Positions 18,244-27,537 of a DNA stretch of 53,623 bases are shown piece after piece. Under the pieces are notes generated by a model. It searched no databases and had not been told where the DNA came from. It saw nothing but the letters and a program-made list of their open reading frames with translations. The stretch comes from Pedobacter panaciterrae. Its GTDB lineage: Bacteria; Bacteroidota; Bacteroidia; Sphingobacteriales; Sphingobacteriaceae. A program made the translations under genes and the position numbers. Numbering within the stretch: position 1 is the stretch's first letter; every line of letters begins with the position of its first letter. Location of the stretch: positions 1-53,623 of the forward strand of contig NZ_JABMKW010000014.1 in NCBI RefSeq assembly GCF_013204795.1, written 5' to 3'.

Positions 18244-19927
18244 GAACATTGTATTAGCTTTAATTACAGGGTTAATGCTATCTGGGTGTGTTGGAGGACA
18301 GCTTGGAAAGTATAACAGCAACGAGTATAGAAACGGAATGGTGGTTTCTGCAAGTCCGCTTGCCTCTAAGGTTGGCCTGGGTATTTTAAAAAAAGGTGGT
18401 AACGCGGTTGATGCTGCGGTTGCCGTACAGTTTGCCCTGGCAGTAGTTTATCCGAATGCCGGTAATCTTGGTGGCGGGGGTTTTATGGTTTATCGCGCTG
18501 CTTCTGGAGAAACCAATAGTTTAGATTTTAGAGAAAAAGCAGCGGCATTGTCATCAAGAGACATGTATTTGGATTCTGCCGGTAATGCCATTACCGATAA
18601 AAGTTTATACGGCCACCTGGCTGCCGGTGTTCCGGGCTCTGTAGCCGGAATGGTCGAAGCACATCAAAAATATGGTAAACTGAAATGGGCTGATTTAATT
18701 GAGCCATCTATAGAATTGGCAAGAAACGGTTTTAAAGTAAGTGCCAGACAAGCCAGAGAGCTTAACGGATTAAAGGAAACGTTTACCGAGTTCAATCCAG
18801 ATGGTACCGCATTTTTGAAAGCAGGCGATTGGACAGAAGGTGATGTTTTACAGCAGCAAGAGCTGGCCAATACTTTGGAGCAGATTAGAGATCATGGTCG
18901 CGCCGGGTTTTATGAAGGTGCTGTTGCCGATAGTTTAATAGCCGAAATGCAACGCGGACAAGGCATTATCTCTAAAGAAGACCTTAAAAACTACAAGGCA
19001 GTTTGGCGTAAGCCCACCATAGGTAACTACAAAGAATATAAAATTATTACAATGCCTCCGCCATCAAGTGGTGGCATTGCTTTGTTGCAGTTGCTTAAAT
19101 CGGTAGAGACTTATCCTTTAAAAAGATGGGGTTTAAATGCTGATTCCACAGTTCAATTGGTGGTTGAGGCCGAACGCAGGGTATATGCCGATAGGGCTGC
19201 CTATCTTGGAGATCCTGATTTTTTTAAAGTGCCGGAACAGCAGCTTTTAGATAATGCTTACATCAAAAACAGGATGAGCAATTTTAGCTGGAACAAGGCT
19301 ACCCCAAGTGCAGAAGTTAAAGAAGGGAATTTAAATGGCAGGGAGCATGAGGAAACCACACACTTCTCTATTGTAGACAGGGATGGAAATGCGGTATCTA
19401 TAACTACCACATTAAACGGGTCGTATGGTGCGGCTGTAGTTGTAAAAGGAGCGGGTTTCTTGTTGAACAACGAAATGGACGATTTCTCCGTAAAGCCCGG
19501 AACACCTAATATGTATGGGTTAGTTGGTGGCGAAGCCAATGCCATTGCACCAGGCAAGCGGATGCTAAGCTCTATGACCCCAACTATTATTGAAAAAGAT
19601 GGTAAACTATTTATGGTTGTAGGCACACCTGGTGGTTCTACTATTATTACTTCGGTTTTTCAAACGATATTAAATGTAATAGAGTTTGATAAAAGTATGC
19701 AACAGGCGGTATCGGCTAAAAAGTTTCATCACCAATGGTTGCCCGATGAGGTTTATACTGAAGAAAACACACTCGATAGTTTAACTATGTTAAAACTTAA
19801 GGCTAAAGGGTATAATATTATCCCTCGCGGCCCAATTGGCAGGGTGGATGCGATATTGAAAACCAAGTGGGGATATTATCAGGGTGGTGCCGACCCCCGC
19901 GGCGATGACAGCATTGCAGCATGGTAG
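18203..19927 (+). CDS. ggt: Gamma-glutamyltransferase (lipoprotein)
   Basis: 574 residues. The ATG at 18203 lies inside the end of the acyl-CoA ligase gene (41-bp overlap). It is chosen because only this start gives a full lipoprotein signal: a basic n-region, the hydrophobic NIVLALITGLML, and the lipobox LSGC with Cys29. Family motifs include GGNAVDAAVA, NLGGGGFMVYR, LDFREKAA and GVPGSVAGM. The autocleavage site is EE-TTHFSIVDRDGNAVS, with Thr385 as the expected catalytic N-terminus of the small subunit. It transfers or hydrolyses gamma-glutamyl groups of glutathione and similar compounds in the periplasm. Its functional tie to the ligase gene is unclear. Confidence 0.93.
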   Translation: MPTQRITKKRNTHRNIVLALITGLMLSGCVGGQLGKYNSNEYRNGMVVSASPLASKVGLGILKKGGNAVDAAVAVQFALAVVYPNAGNLGGGGFMVYRAASGETNSLDFREKAAALSSRDMYLDSAGNAITDKSLYGHLAAGVPGSVAGMVEAHQKYGKLKWADLIEPSIELARNGFKVSARQARELNGLKETFTEFNPDGTAFLKAGDWTEGDVLQQQELANTLEQIRDHGRAGFYEGAVADSLIAEMQRGQGIISKEDLKNYKAVWRKPTIGNYKEYKIITMPPPSSGGIALLQLLKSVETYPLKRWGLNADSTVQLVVEAERRVYADRAAYLGDPDFFKVPEQQLLDNAYIKNRMSNFSWNKATPSAEVKEGNLNGREHEETTHFSIVDRDGNAVSITTTLNGSYGAAVVVKGAGFLLNNEMDDFSVKPGTPNMYGLVGGEANAIAPGKRMLSSMTPTIIEKDGKLFMVVGTPGGSTIITSVFQTILNVIEFDKSMQQAVSAKKFHHQWLPDEVYTEENTLDSLTMLKLKAKGYNIIPRGPIGRVDAILKTKWGYYQGGADPRGDDSIAAW

Positions 19928-20059
19928 TTTTGTATAGTATATAGCACAGTGGCTTTACCTCTTAAACATTGTTAAAGGTGGTTTTGGCTGTTTGGCCTGA
20001 GTATTGAATAATTGAACAGGAATTAAAAAGATTCTGATAATTATTTAAAAACTCGATCT

Positions 20060-21394
20060 ATGAAACTAAGACTATTTAAATGTTTACCCGTAGCTGTTGC
20101 AGCACTGCTTGTTGGTGGTGTAGCCCAGGCTCAGGATTCTACAAGGGTAACAACTAGCGATGCAAATAAATTAAATACGTGGTCTATTGGTATAAATGGC
20201 GGTGCATTAGCTCCAATTTCTCCTTTGGGAGGAAAAAATGATTTCTCTAACTGGAAAAGCAACTTCGGTTACGGATTATATATTAAAAAACAATTTACGC
20301 CATATTTCTCATTGCGTTTAGATGGGGTAAGAGGTAAATTGACTGGTGATAATTCAGAACCATACAAAAGTGGTGCAGTAAATGATAGTCCTATCAGTGC
20401 TTTCGAAACTACTCTGGATTATTCAGCAAGCTTAAATGCTGTAGTGAATTTGTTTAATATTGATATGTTCAATAAAAACAATGCATTGCAGTTATATGCA
20501 TCAGCTGGTGCTGGTGTTGCTGGTTACAAGGTTAAAACCTCTACCGGTAGTGCTGGTTTAACCGACTACAAAAATGGTGAAACACTTAATGAACTGGTTA
20601 TTCCGGTTGGTGTTGGTGCTAAATTTAAACTGTCTGACAGGATAAACCTTGATTTGGGATGGACTATGAACTATCTTGATAATGACGATCTTGATGGTTA
20701 CTTCCGTGGAAGCAATGATAAATACTCATACGCTTATGGTGGTTTGGAATTTGCTTTGGGTAGCGGTCAGAAACAACTTGCATGGCATAATCCTGTAGCT
20801 TTAACTTATGATGAGGCTTTACAGGCTAAGCAAACTGCCAATGCTTTGAAAGGCGATCTTGAAGCTCAGAAAGCTGAGAACCAGAAATTAAGAGGCGAAA
20901 TGAACGATCTGTTGAAAGATACAGATGGTGATGGTGTTGCCGATAAATTGGATAAATGTCCGGATACTCCTTCAGGAACTGTAGTTGATGGATCTGGATG
21001 TCCGTTAAAAGTACCGGCACCGGTTGAAAAAGTTGTTATTACAGAAGCAGATCGTAAGGTTGTTGCTGATGCAATTAAAAACTTAGAATTTGATTTGGGT
21101 AAAGCTACAATCAGATCTAAATCATATGCTACATTGAATCGTGTTGCGGCACTGTTGGTTGAGAAAAACTTTAGTTTGAAATTAGCAGGCCATACTGATA
21201 ATACAGGATCTGATGCTTTAAATATGAGATTATCTAAAGATAGAGCGGAATCTGTAAAAGCTTATTTAGTGTCTCAGGGAGCAAATGCTTCTCGTATTGA
21301 GGCAACTGGATATGGCGAGAGTCAGCCTATTGCAAGCAACAAAACTGCAGCAGGCCGTCAGAAAAACAGAAGGGTAGAGTTTACGCTTTACTAG
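20060..21394 (+). CDS. OmpA family outer-membrane protein with TSP3 linker
   Basis: 444 residues. The signal peptide ends near VGGVAQAQ (about 25). An N-terminal beta-barrel (to about 235) is followed by a short coiled-coil stretch (QAKQTANALKGDLEAQKAEN, about 254-285). Next is one thrombospondin type 3 calcium-binding loop (DTDGDGVADKLDKCPDTPSG), and then an OmpA/Pal domain (NLEFDLGKATIRSKSYATLN, then GHTDNTGSDALNMRLSKDRA, then GYGE and NRRVEF). The role is outer-membrane structure and anchoring to peptidoglycan. It is a single gene with its own terminator. It is unlike the PD40-type OmpA protein at 3247-5241 and need not serve T9SS. Confidence 0.92.
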   Translation: MKLRLFKCLPVAVAALLVGGVAQAQDSTRVTTSDANKLNTWSIGINGGALAPISPLGGKNDFSNWKSNFGYGLYIKKQFTPYFSLRLDGVRGKLTGDNSEPYKSGAVNDSPISAFETTLDYSASLNAVVNLFNIDMFNKNNALQLYASAGAGVAGYKVKTSTGSAGLTDYKNGETLNELVIPVGVGAKFKLSDRINLDLGWTMNYLDNDDLDGYFRGSNDKYSYAYGGLEFALGSGQKQLAWHNPVALTYDEALQAKQTANALKGDLEAQKAENQKLRGEMNDLLKDTDGDGVADKLDKCPDTPSGTVVDGSGCPLKVPAPVEKVVITEADRKVVADAIKNLEFDLGKATIRSKSYATLNRVAALLVEKNFSLKLAGHTDNTGSDALNMRLSKDRAESVKAYLVSQGANASRIEATGYGESQPIASNKTAAGRQKNRRVEFTLY

Positions 21395-21415
21395 TCTGAA
21401 ACAGTATTAAGTTTA

Positions 21416-21451
21416 AAAACCCCACTCTATTGTTTTAGAGTGGGGTTTTTT
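21416..21451 (+). terminator. Rho-independent terminator of the OmpA gene
   Basis: A 14-bp stem (AAAACCCCACTCTA with TAGAGTGGGGTTTT) and a 6-nt loop, running into a T-run 22 bp after the stop. Confidence 0.93.
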
Positions 21452-21477
21452 ATGATATAATATTTTGTAAATTATAC

Positions 21478-21508
21478 TTGCAAACTAATTATTATTTCAA
21501 TAGCTTTG
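21478..21508 (+). promoter_or_regulatory. Predicted promoter of the MarR/fad operon
   Basis: A TTG -33 element (21478-21480), a 20-nt spacer and a perfect -7 box TAGCTTTG (21501-21508). The MarR ATG lies 20 bp downstream. Confidence 0.65.
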
Positions 21509-21528
21509 TTATGCAAGCATAGTATTTA

Positions 21529-21984
21529 ATGAAACAACAGGAGACAATAGACTATTTTTTAAAGGTAGTGTGGCAAAACATGGCCAACACCTATAACCAG
21601 ATCGCATCCGGATTCGGAATAACGCAGGCAATTGGTTATGTATTAATTAATATAGACAAAGAGGGGACGGCGGTGTCTCAGCTTGCAGGTCTGCTTGGGG
21701 TCAAGGCAACGAGTTTGTCCAGGATGCTAAACAATATGGAAGAACTGGGGTTAATATACAGGGAAACTTCTGCCGGGGATAAGCGATCGGTTAAAGTTTA
21801 TCTTACTGATTTTGGCCGCGAGAAAAGACAGCTGGCAAAAGGGGTTGTGATTTCATTTAATGAGTATTTAAATGAAAACCTAAACTCTCACGAGAAGAAC
21901 AATTTGATACTATCCTTACAGAAATTAAATAAACTGACTTTAGCTTATAAAATACCTGAAGAAAACAGGGAAAATAAAGGCTAG
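21529..21984 (+). CDS. MarR family winged-helix transcriptional regulator
   Basis: 151 residues. The winged helix is clear: GTAVSQLAGLLGVKATSLSR is the HTH, followed by MLNNMEELGLIYRE and the wing SAGDKRSVKVYLTDFGRE. N- and C-terminal helices form the dimer interface. It lies 42 bp before the fadN-like gene on the same strand and behind a good promoter, so it probably regulates itself and the beta-oxidation genes. The inducer is not visible; an acyl-CoA or fatty acid would fit the context. Confidence 0.9.
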   Translation: MKQQETIDYFLKVVWQNMANTYNQIASGFGITQAIGYVLINIDKEGTAVSQLAGLLGVKATSLSRMLNNMEELGLIYRETSAGDKRSVKVYLTDFGREKRQLAKGVVISFNEYLNENLNSHEKNNLILSLQKLNKLTLAYKIPEENRENKG

Positions 21985-22026
21985 CCAGGTAACAGCTTGA
22001 CAATCATTAAAAGTAAAAATATACTG

Positions 22027-24396
22027 ATGGAAATGATAAACAAAAAGATAAATAAGGTAGCGGTATTGGGATCCGGAATTATGGGGTCGCGTATTGCCTG
22101 TCACTTTGCAAATATAGGTGTTGAGGTCTTGTTGTTAGATATTGTGCCAAAGGAGGGGCCAAGAAATGGTATAGTTGATACAGCCTTACAAACCGCTGTA
22201 AAAACCAATCCCTCGCCAGTTTATTCCAAAAAAGTACTTAACAAAATTACTACTGGTAATTTTGATGATGATATGTCTAAAATTGCAGGTTGCGATTGGA
22301 TAATAGAGGTTGTTGTAGAGAATCTGGATATTAAGAAAAAAGTATTTGAGCAGGTAGAACAGCACCGTAAACCGGGTACTTTGGTTACTTCCAATACTTC
22401 TGGAATTCCTATTCATATGATGGCCGAGGGCAGAAGTGACGATTTTAAAGCGAATTTCTGCGGCACGCATTTCTTTAATCCTCCTCGTTATTTAAGGTTA
22501 CTTGAAATTATACCTACTCCACATACCAAACCTGAACTGGTAGATTTTCTGATGCATTATGGCGATAAGTTTTTAGGTAAAACCACCGTTTTATGTAAAG
22601 ATACGCCTGCATTTATAGCAAACAGGGTTGGTGTGTATTCTATTATGGCGTTGCTACATCTGGTTGAAAAGATGGAGCTGACGGTAGAAGAGGTAGATAA
22701 ATATACTGGTCCGGCTTTGGGCCGACCAAAATCGGCAACGTTCCGTACTACCGATGTAGTAGGGCTAGATACCATGATTAAAGTTGCCAAAGGACTTTAT
22801 GATAATTGTCCGGATGATAAAGCACACGATCTTTTTAAGCTTCCGGCTTATGTAGAAAAGATGGAAGCCAATAAATGGCTTGGTGATAAAACCAACCAGG
22901 GTTTTTATAAAAAAACAAAGACTGCAGATGGCAAAACAGAGATTCTTGCCCTTGATTTAAAAACACTGGAATACAGACCGCAGGTAAAAGTTAAATCGGC
23001 TACACTGGATTTGACCAAACCGATTGAGAACGTAAGAGACAGGATGAAAGTGTTTGCTGCAGGTAAAGACAAAGCGGGCGAGCTTTTCAGAGCTTCGTTT
23101 TTTGGTTTGTTCGAATATGTTTCTGACAGGATTCCGGAGATATCTGATGAACTATACAGAATTGATGATGCCATGCGTGCCGGTTTTGGATGGGATTTAG
23201 GTCCGTTTGAGGTTTGGGACGCTGTAGGCATAGCAGAATCTATTGAGGGCATGAAAAAATATGGACACGAGGCTGCGGCCTGGGTTCATGAGATGCTTGC
23301 TGCCGGTAATACATCGTTTTACAAGGTAGAGGATGGGGTTCGAAAATATTACGATATCCCTACCAAAAGCTATAAAGCAGTTCCGGGTACAGAGGCGTTC
23401 ATTATTCTTGATAATTTAAGGGGCAGCAAGGTGATCTGGAAAAACTCCGGTGCATCGATTATTGATTTGGGCGATGGAATTATCAACGTAGAGTTTCATT
23501 CTAAAATGAATACCATTGGTGGCGATACTTTGCAGGCCATTAATAAAGCAATTGATATGGCAGAGAAGGATTACAGAGGGGTGGTGATTGGAAATGATGG
23601 TGCAAACTTCTCGGCCGGTGCCAACGTAGGGATGATCTTTATGATGGCGGTTGAGCAGGAGTGGGATGAGTTGAATATGGCGATAAGGACGTTCCAGAAT
23701 ACTTCTATGCGCATCAGGTATTCTTCTATTCCGGTAGTTGTCGCGCCACATAACCTTACACTTGGTGGTGGTTGCGAGTTCAGCTTACATGCCGATCATG
23801 TGCAGCTTAATGCCGAAACCTATATGGGTTTGGTTGAGTTTGGTGTAGGAGTTATACCCGGTGGGGGCGGTACCAAAGAATTTGCTTTAAGGGCATCTGA
23901 TGAATATAATGATGATCAGATTGTTCAGAATGTGCTTAAGGATAGGTTTTTAACTATCGGTATGGCTAAGGTTTCTACCTCGGCTGTTGAGGCTTTTGAG
24001 CTGGGTTACTTGCAAAAAGGTAAATATTCTATTTCTATGAACAGGAGCAGGCTAATTGCTGATGCTAAGGCTAAGGCAATTGAACTTGCCGATGCGGGTT
24101 ATACCCAGCCAGTTAGACGAAAAGATATTAAGGTATTGGGTAAACAGGGTTTAGGTATTGTTTACGCAGGTGCTAATACCATGTATTCGGGCCATTACAT
24201 CTCCGAGCATGATAAAAAGATCTCTGAAAAATTAGGTTGGGTGATGTGTGGAGGTGATCTTTCATCGCCAACAGAAGTAACCGAACAGTATTTACTGGAT
24301 TTGGAAAGGGAAGTGTTTTTATCGCTTTGCGGTGAAAGGAAAACGCTTGAACGTATCCAAAGTATTGTAACTAAAGGCAAGCCATTAAGAAATTAA
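22027..24396 (+). CDS. fadN: 3-hydroxyacyl-CoA dehydrogenase / enoyl-CoA hydratase fusion (FadN type)
   Basis: 789 residues from ATG 22027; ATG 22033 is equally possible. The dehydrogenase half comes first. Its NAD-binding GxGxxG is VAVLGSGIMGSRIACHFAN, with GTHFFNPPRYLRLLEIIP and the C-terminal dehydrogenase domain (GRPKSATFRTTDVVGLDTM), and a second such domain at about 330-440. The enoyl-CoA hydratase half follows (about 470-690). It shows the oxyanion segment NFSAGANVGM and the glutamate-bearing segments TLGGGCEFSLHADH and GLVEFGVGVIPGGGGT. It catalyses the two middle steps of beta-oxidation. This order is the reverse of E. coli FadB and the same as Bacillus FadN. fadA follows after 25 bp. 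Confidence 0.93.
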   Translation: MEMINKKINKVAVLGSGIMGSRIACHFANIGVEVLLLDIVPKEGPRNGIVDTALQTAVKTNPSPVYSKKVLNKITTGNFDDDMSKIAGCDWIIEVVVENLDIKKKVFEQVEQHRKPGTLVTSNTSGIPIHMMAEGRSDDFKANFCGTHFFNPPRYLRLLEIIPTPHTKPELVDFLMHYGDKFLGKTTVLCKDTPAFIANRVGVYSIMALLHLVEKMELTVEEVDKYTGPALGRPKSATFRTTDVVGLDTMIKVAKGLYDNCPDDKAHDLFKLPAYVEKMEANKWLGDKTNQGFYKKTKTADGKTEILALDLKTLEYRPQVKVKSATLDLTKPIENVRDRMKVFAAGKDKAGELFRASFFGLFEYVSDRIPEISDELYRIDDAMRAGFGWDLGPFEVWDAVGIAESIEGMKKYGHEAAAWVHEMLAAGNTSFYKVEDGVRKYYDIPTKSYKAVPGTEAFIILDNLRGSKVIWKNSGASIIDLGDGIINVEFHSKMNTIGGDTLQAINKAIDMAEKDYRGVVIGNDGANFSAGANVGMIFMMAVEQEWDELNMAIRTFQNTSMRIRYSSIPVVVAPHNLTLGGGCEFSLHADHVQLNAETYMGLVEFGVGVIPGGGGTKEFALRASDEYNDDQIVQNVLKDRFLTIGMAKVSTSAVEAFELGYLQKGKYSISMNRSRLIADAKAKAIELADAGYTQPVRRKDIKVLGKQGLGIVYAGANTMYSGHYISEHDKKISEKLGWVMCGGDLSSPTEVTEQYLLDLEREVFLSLCGERKTLERIQSIVTKGKPLRN

Positions 24397-24421
24397 TTTT
24401 TTGATTAAAAAAGACTAAGAC

Positions 24422-25600
24422 ATGCAAGAAGCATATATTATAGCAGGATATCGTACCGCAGTAGGCAAAGCCCCTCGTGGTGTATTTCGTTTTACGAGGG
24501 CAGATGATCTGGCAGCTGAAGTAATCAGACATTTGGTGGCATCCATACCCAATCTGGATAATGAGCAAATTGATGATGTGATTGTAGGTAATGCTACGCC
24601 TGAAGCAGAACAGGGACTAAATATTGGTCGTATGATATCGCTGATGGGTTTAGATACGGATAAAGTACCGGGTGTTACCATTAACAGATATTGTGCTTCA
24701 GGCCTGGAAACTATTGCCACGGCGGTTGCTAAAATTAAAAGCGGTATGGCCGATTGCATTATTGCCGGTGGGGTTGAAGTGATGTCGGGTATGCCTTTTG
24801 GTGGTTGGAAAGTTGTTCCGAATGCCGAGGTTGCCAGGGTTAATCCGGATTGGTATTGGGGGATGGGCTTAACAGCTGAGGCGGTTGCGCGTGAGTATAA
24901 TGTGAGCAGGGAAGATCAGGATGAATTTTCTTATCAGTCGCATCAGAAGGCTGTTGAAGCGATTAAAAATGGTCATCTGAAAGATGGGCTTTTACCAATT
25001 ACGGTAAATGAAAACTATCTGGATGCTGATATGAAAAAGAAAACCAGAAGTTATGTGGTGGATACTGATGAAGGGCCAAGGGCCGATACTTCGATAGAGA
25101 AGCTGGCTAAATTAAAACCTGTATTTGCAGCTGATGGTTGTATTACTGCCGGTAATTCTTCGCAAACATCAGATGGTGCTGCGTTTGTTTTGGTGGTTTC
25201 TGAAAAGAAAATGAAAGAGCTGGGTGTTGAGCCTATTGCACGTTTGGTTAGCTATGGTATAGCTGGTGTTCCGCCGCGTATCATGGGAATTGGGCCTATC
25301 TATGCCATCCCTAAAGCTTTGAAACAAGCGGGTATGACGCTTGATCAGGTTGAATTGATTGAATTGAATGAGGCCTTTGCTTCTCAGTCGCTTGCGGTTG
25401 TTAGAGAATTGGGTATCAATAAAGATATTTTAAACGTTAACGGAGGTGCTATTGCACTTGGTCACCCACTAGGGTGTACTGGTGCCAAGCTATCTGTGCA
25501 GTTGTTTAATGAATTAAAAAGAAGAAAACAAAAATACGGTATGGTAACTATGTGTGTGGGTAGCGGACAAGGTGCGGCCGGTATTTTTGAAATGCTTTAA
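24422..25600 (+). CDS. fadA: Acetyl-CoA C-acyltransferase (3-ketoacyl-CoA thiolase)
   Basis: 392 residues. The acylated cysteine is Cys91 in NRYCASGLETIATA. The C-terminal histidine and cysteine motifs are NGGAIALGHPLGCTGAK and MCVGSGQGAAGIFE, and the NEAFA motif is present. It carries out the thiolytic last step of beta-oxidation, releasing acetyl-CoA. It sits between the hydroxyacyl-CoA dehydrogenase and acyl-CoA dehydrogenase genes with gaps of 25 and 13 bp, so it is firmly part of one operon. Confidence 0.95.
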   Translation: MQEAYIIAGYRTAVGKAPRGVFRFTRADDLAAEVIRHLVASIPNLDNEQIDDVIVGNATPEAEQGLNIGRMISLMGLDTDKVPGVTINRYCASGLETIATAVAKIKSGMADCIIAGGVEVMSGMPFGGWKVVPNAEVARVNPDWYWGMGLTAEAVAREYNVSREDQDEFSYQSHQKAVEAIKNGHLKDGLLPITVNENYLDADMKKKTRSYVVDTDEGPRADTSIEKLAKLKPVFAADGCITAGNSSQTSDGAAFVLVVSEKKMKELGVEPIARLVSYGIAGVPPRIMGIGPIYAIPKALKQAGMTLDQVELIELNEAFASQSLAVVRELGINKDILNVNGGAIALGHPLGCTGAKLSVQLFNELKRRKQKYGMVTMCVGSGQGAAGIFEML

Positions 25601-25613
25601 TCTTATAGGTATT

Positions 25614-27404
25614 ATGGAAACTACAGACAAAAAGACTATTAAGGGCGGAGAGTTTTTGATAACAGAAACCGCTTATCAGGATGTATTTATTCCTGAAGAA
25701 TTTGATGAAGAGCAAAAAATGATTGCGCAGACTTGTCGTGATTTCCTTGCTGCAGAGGTATATCCAAATCTTGATCGTATTGATACGCAGGAGGAAGGAT
25801 TAATGCCTTCGCTAATGGATAAAGCAGGAGAGCTGGGGATTCTGGGTGTATCTATACCTGAAGAATACGGCGGTTTTGGGAAGAATTTTAATACTTCGAT
25901 GCTGGTAGCTGATGTTATTGGTGCCGGTCACTCTTTTGCTGTTGCGCTTTCTGCACATACCGGAATTGGTACTCTGCCTATTCTGTATTATGGAAATGCT
26001 GCTCAAAAAGATAAATATATTCCTAAGCTGGCAACTGGCGAATGGAAAGCAGCTTACTGCTTAACTGAACCAAATTCTGGTTCTGACGCCAACTCTGGTA
26101 AAACAAAAGCCAAACTAAGTGCTGACGGTAAACATTATTTGATCAATGGTCAGAAAATGTGGATCACTAATGGTGGTTTCGCTAATGTGTTTATTGTGTT
26201 TGCCAAGATTGATGACGATAAAAACCTAACCGCATTTATTGTTGAGCGTGAGTTTGGTGGCATTACCATGAACCCTGAAGAGCATAAAATGGGTATTAAA
26301 GGTTCTTCGACCAGACAGGTGTTTTTTAACGACTGCCCTGTACCTGTTGAAAACATGTTATCTGAGCGCGAAAACGGGTTTAAAATTGCTGTAAATATCT
26401 TAAACATTGGAAGGATTAAACTGGCAGCTGCGGCTATTGGTGCCTCTAAATCTGTAATAGATACGGCTATTAATTATTCGAATGAGCGTATTCAGTTTGA
26501 AAGACCTATCTCTAAATATGGAGCTATTCGTCATAAACTGGCCGAGATGGCTTCTAAAGTTTATGCTGTGGAGTCGGCTAATTACCGTGCAGGTCAGAAT
26601 ATCGATGATGCATATGATACCCTGGTTGCGGGTGGCATGGATGCCGGTAAGGCGAAATTAAAATCTACAGAACAGTTTGCAGTTGAGTGCGCCATTTTGA
26701 AGGTATGGGGATCTGAAGCGTTGGATTATGTTGTTGATGAAGGTGTGCAGATTTATGGTGGTATGGGATTCTCGGCCGAGGCACCTATGGACAGGGCTTA
26801 TCGGGATGCGCGGATTAACAGGATATTTGAGGGCACTAACGAGATAAACAGATTGCTTACTGTTGATATGATGCTGAAACGTGCAATGAAGGGCGAACTG
26901 GATTTGATGACTCCGGCAACTGCTGTTGCAGGTGAATTAATGTCCATCCCTGATTTTGGTGAAGAGGATGATACTTTGTTTGCTACAGAAAAGAAAATCA
27001 TTAAAAACCTTAAAAAGGCTACTTTAATGGTTGCTGGTGCTGCGGTTCAGAAGTTGATGATGAGCTTGTCTAAAGAGCAAGAGATTCTGATGAATATTGC
27101 TGATATGGCCAGCTATGTGTATGTAGCTGAATCGGCAATGTTGAGAACGGAGAAACTGGTAAGTATCAGAGGTGAAAAGCAATGTGAGGGGCAGTTGAAT
27201 TTAATGCGCATCTACTTTGTGGAAGCGGTTGATGCGGTTCAAAAGGCTGGTAAAGAAGCGCTATGGGCGTTTGCCGAAGGCGATGAACTGAGGATGATGA
27301 TGGTTGGCTTGCGCAGATTTACTAAAGCAGAGCCGTTTAATGTTAAAAATGTTCGCCAAAGTGTGGCACAGCAGCTAATAGCTGCAAATAGGTACTGTTA
27401 CTAA
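25614..27404 (+). CDS. fadE: Acyl-CoA dehydrogenase (FadE type)
   Basis: 596 residues from ATG 25614; a reading that starts inside fadA is rejected because METTDKKTIKGGEFLI fits the family. FAD-binding and active-site segments include AYCLTEPNSGSDANSG, MWITNGGFANVFIVFAK and GIKGSSTRQVFFND. The catalytic glutamate region is YGGMGFSAEAPMDRAYRDAR followed by IFEGTNEINR. A ~180-residue C-terminal extension beyond the usual ~390-residue core is normal for this subgroup, which includes Bacillus FadE. It introduces the double bond at the first beta-oxidation step; its electron-acceptor flavoprotein is not in this window. A terminator follows. Confidence 0.94.
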   Translation: METTDKKTIKGGEFLITETAYQDVFIPEEFDEEQKMIAQTCRDFLAAEVYPNLDRIDTQEEGLMPSLMDKAGELGILGVSIPEEYGGFGKNFNTSMLVADVIGAGHSFAVALSAHTGIGTLPILYYGNAAQKDKYIPKLATGEWKAAYCLTEPNSGSDANSGKTKAKLSADGKHYLINGQKMWITNGGFANVFIVFAKIDDDKNLTAFIVEREFGGITMNPEEHKMGIKGSSTRQVFFNDCPVPVENMLSERENGFKIAVNILNIGRIKLAAAAIGASKSVIDTAINYSNERIQFERPISKYGAIRHKLAEMASKVYAVESANYRAGQNIDDAYDTLVAGGMDAGKAKLKSTEQFAVECAILKVWGSEALDYVVDEGVQIYGGMGFSAEAPMDRAYRDARINRIFEGTNEINRLLTVDMMLKRAMKGELDLMTPATAVAGELMSIPDFGEEDDTLFATEKKIIKNLKKATLMVAGAAVQKLMMSLSKEQEILMNIADMASYVYVAESAMLRTEKLVSIRGEKQCEGQLNLMRIYFVEAVDAVQKAGKEALWAFAEGDELRMMMVGLRRFTKAEPFNVKNVRQSVAQQLIAANRYCY

Positions 27405-27445
27405 CTTATTTTATACTAGGAGTAACATTTCATAAATAAACTGGG

Positions 27446-27473
27446 CGCCCCTAAAATATTAGGGGCGTTTTTT
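27446..27473 (+). terminator. Rho-independent terminator of the fad operon
   Basis: A 9-bp stem (CGCCCCTAA with TTAGGGGCG), a 4-nt loop and six T, 41 bp after the fadE stop. Confidence 0.93.
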
Positions 27474-27500
27474 ATGTCAATTGTTAAAATTGGTTAAAAA

Positions 27501-27531
27501 TTGTTCTATCGCCAATAAAAGACTATTTTTG
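27501..27531 (+). promoter_or_regulatory. Predicted promoter of the FKBP gene pair
   Basis: A TTG -33 element (27501-27503), a 20-nt spacer and a perfect TATTTTTG -7 box (27524-27531). The predicted ATG is only 6 bp further on, so the transcript may start at or next to the start codon. Confidence 0.65.
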
Positions 27532-27537
27532 TGCATT

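Noticed and set aside
17950..18321. 123-codon minus-strand frame across the ligase/transferase overlap
   Set aside because: It covers two well-supported plus-strand genes and has no signal, domain or promoter.
19928..20059. Weak hairpin after the gamma-glutamyltransferase gene (ACCTCTTAA with TTAAAGGT)
   Set aside because: The stem has a mismatch and only four T follow after GG; too weak to call a terminator.
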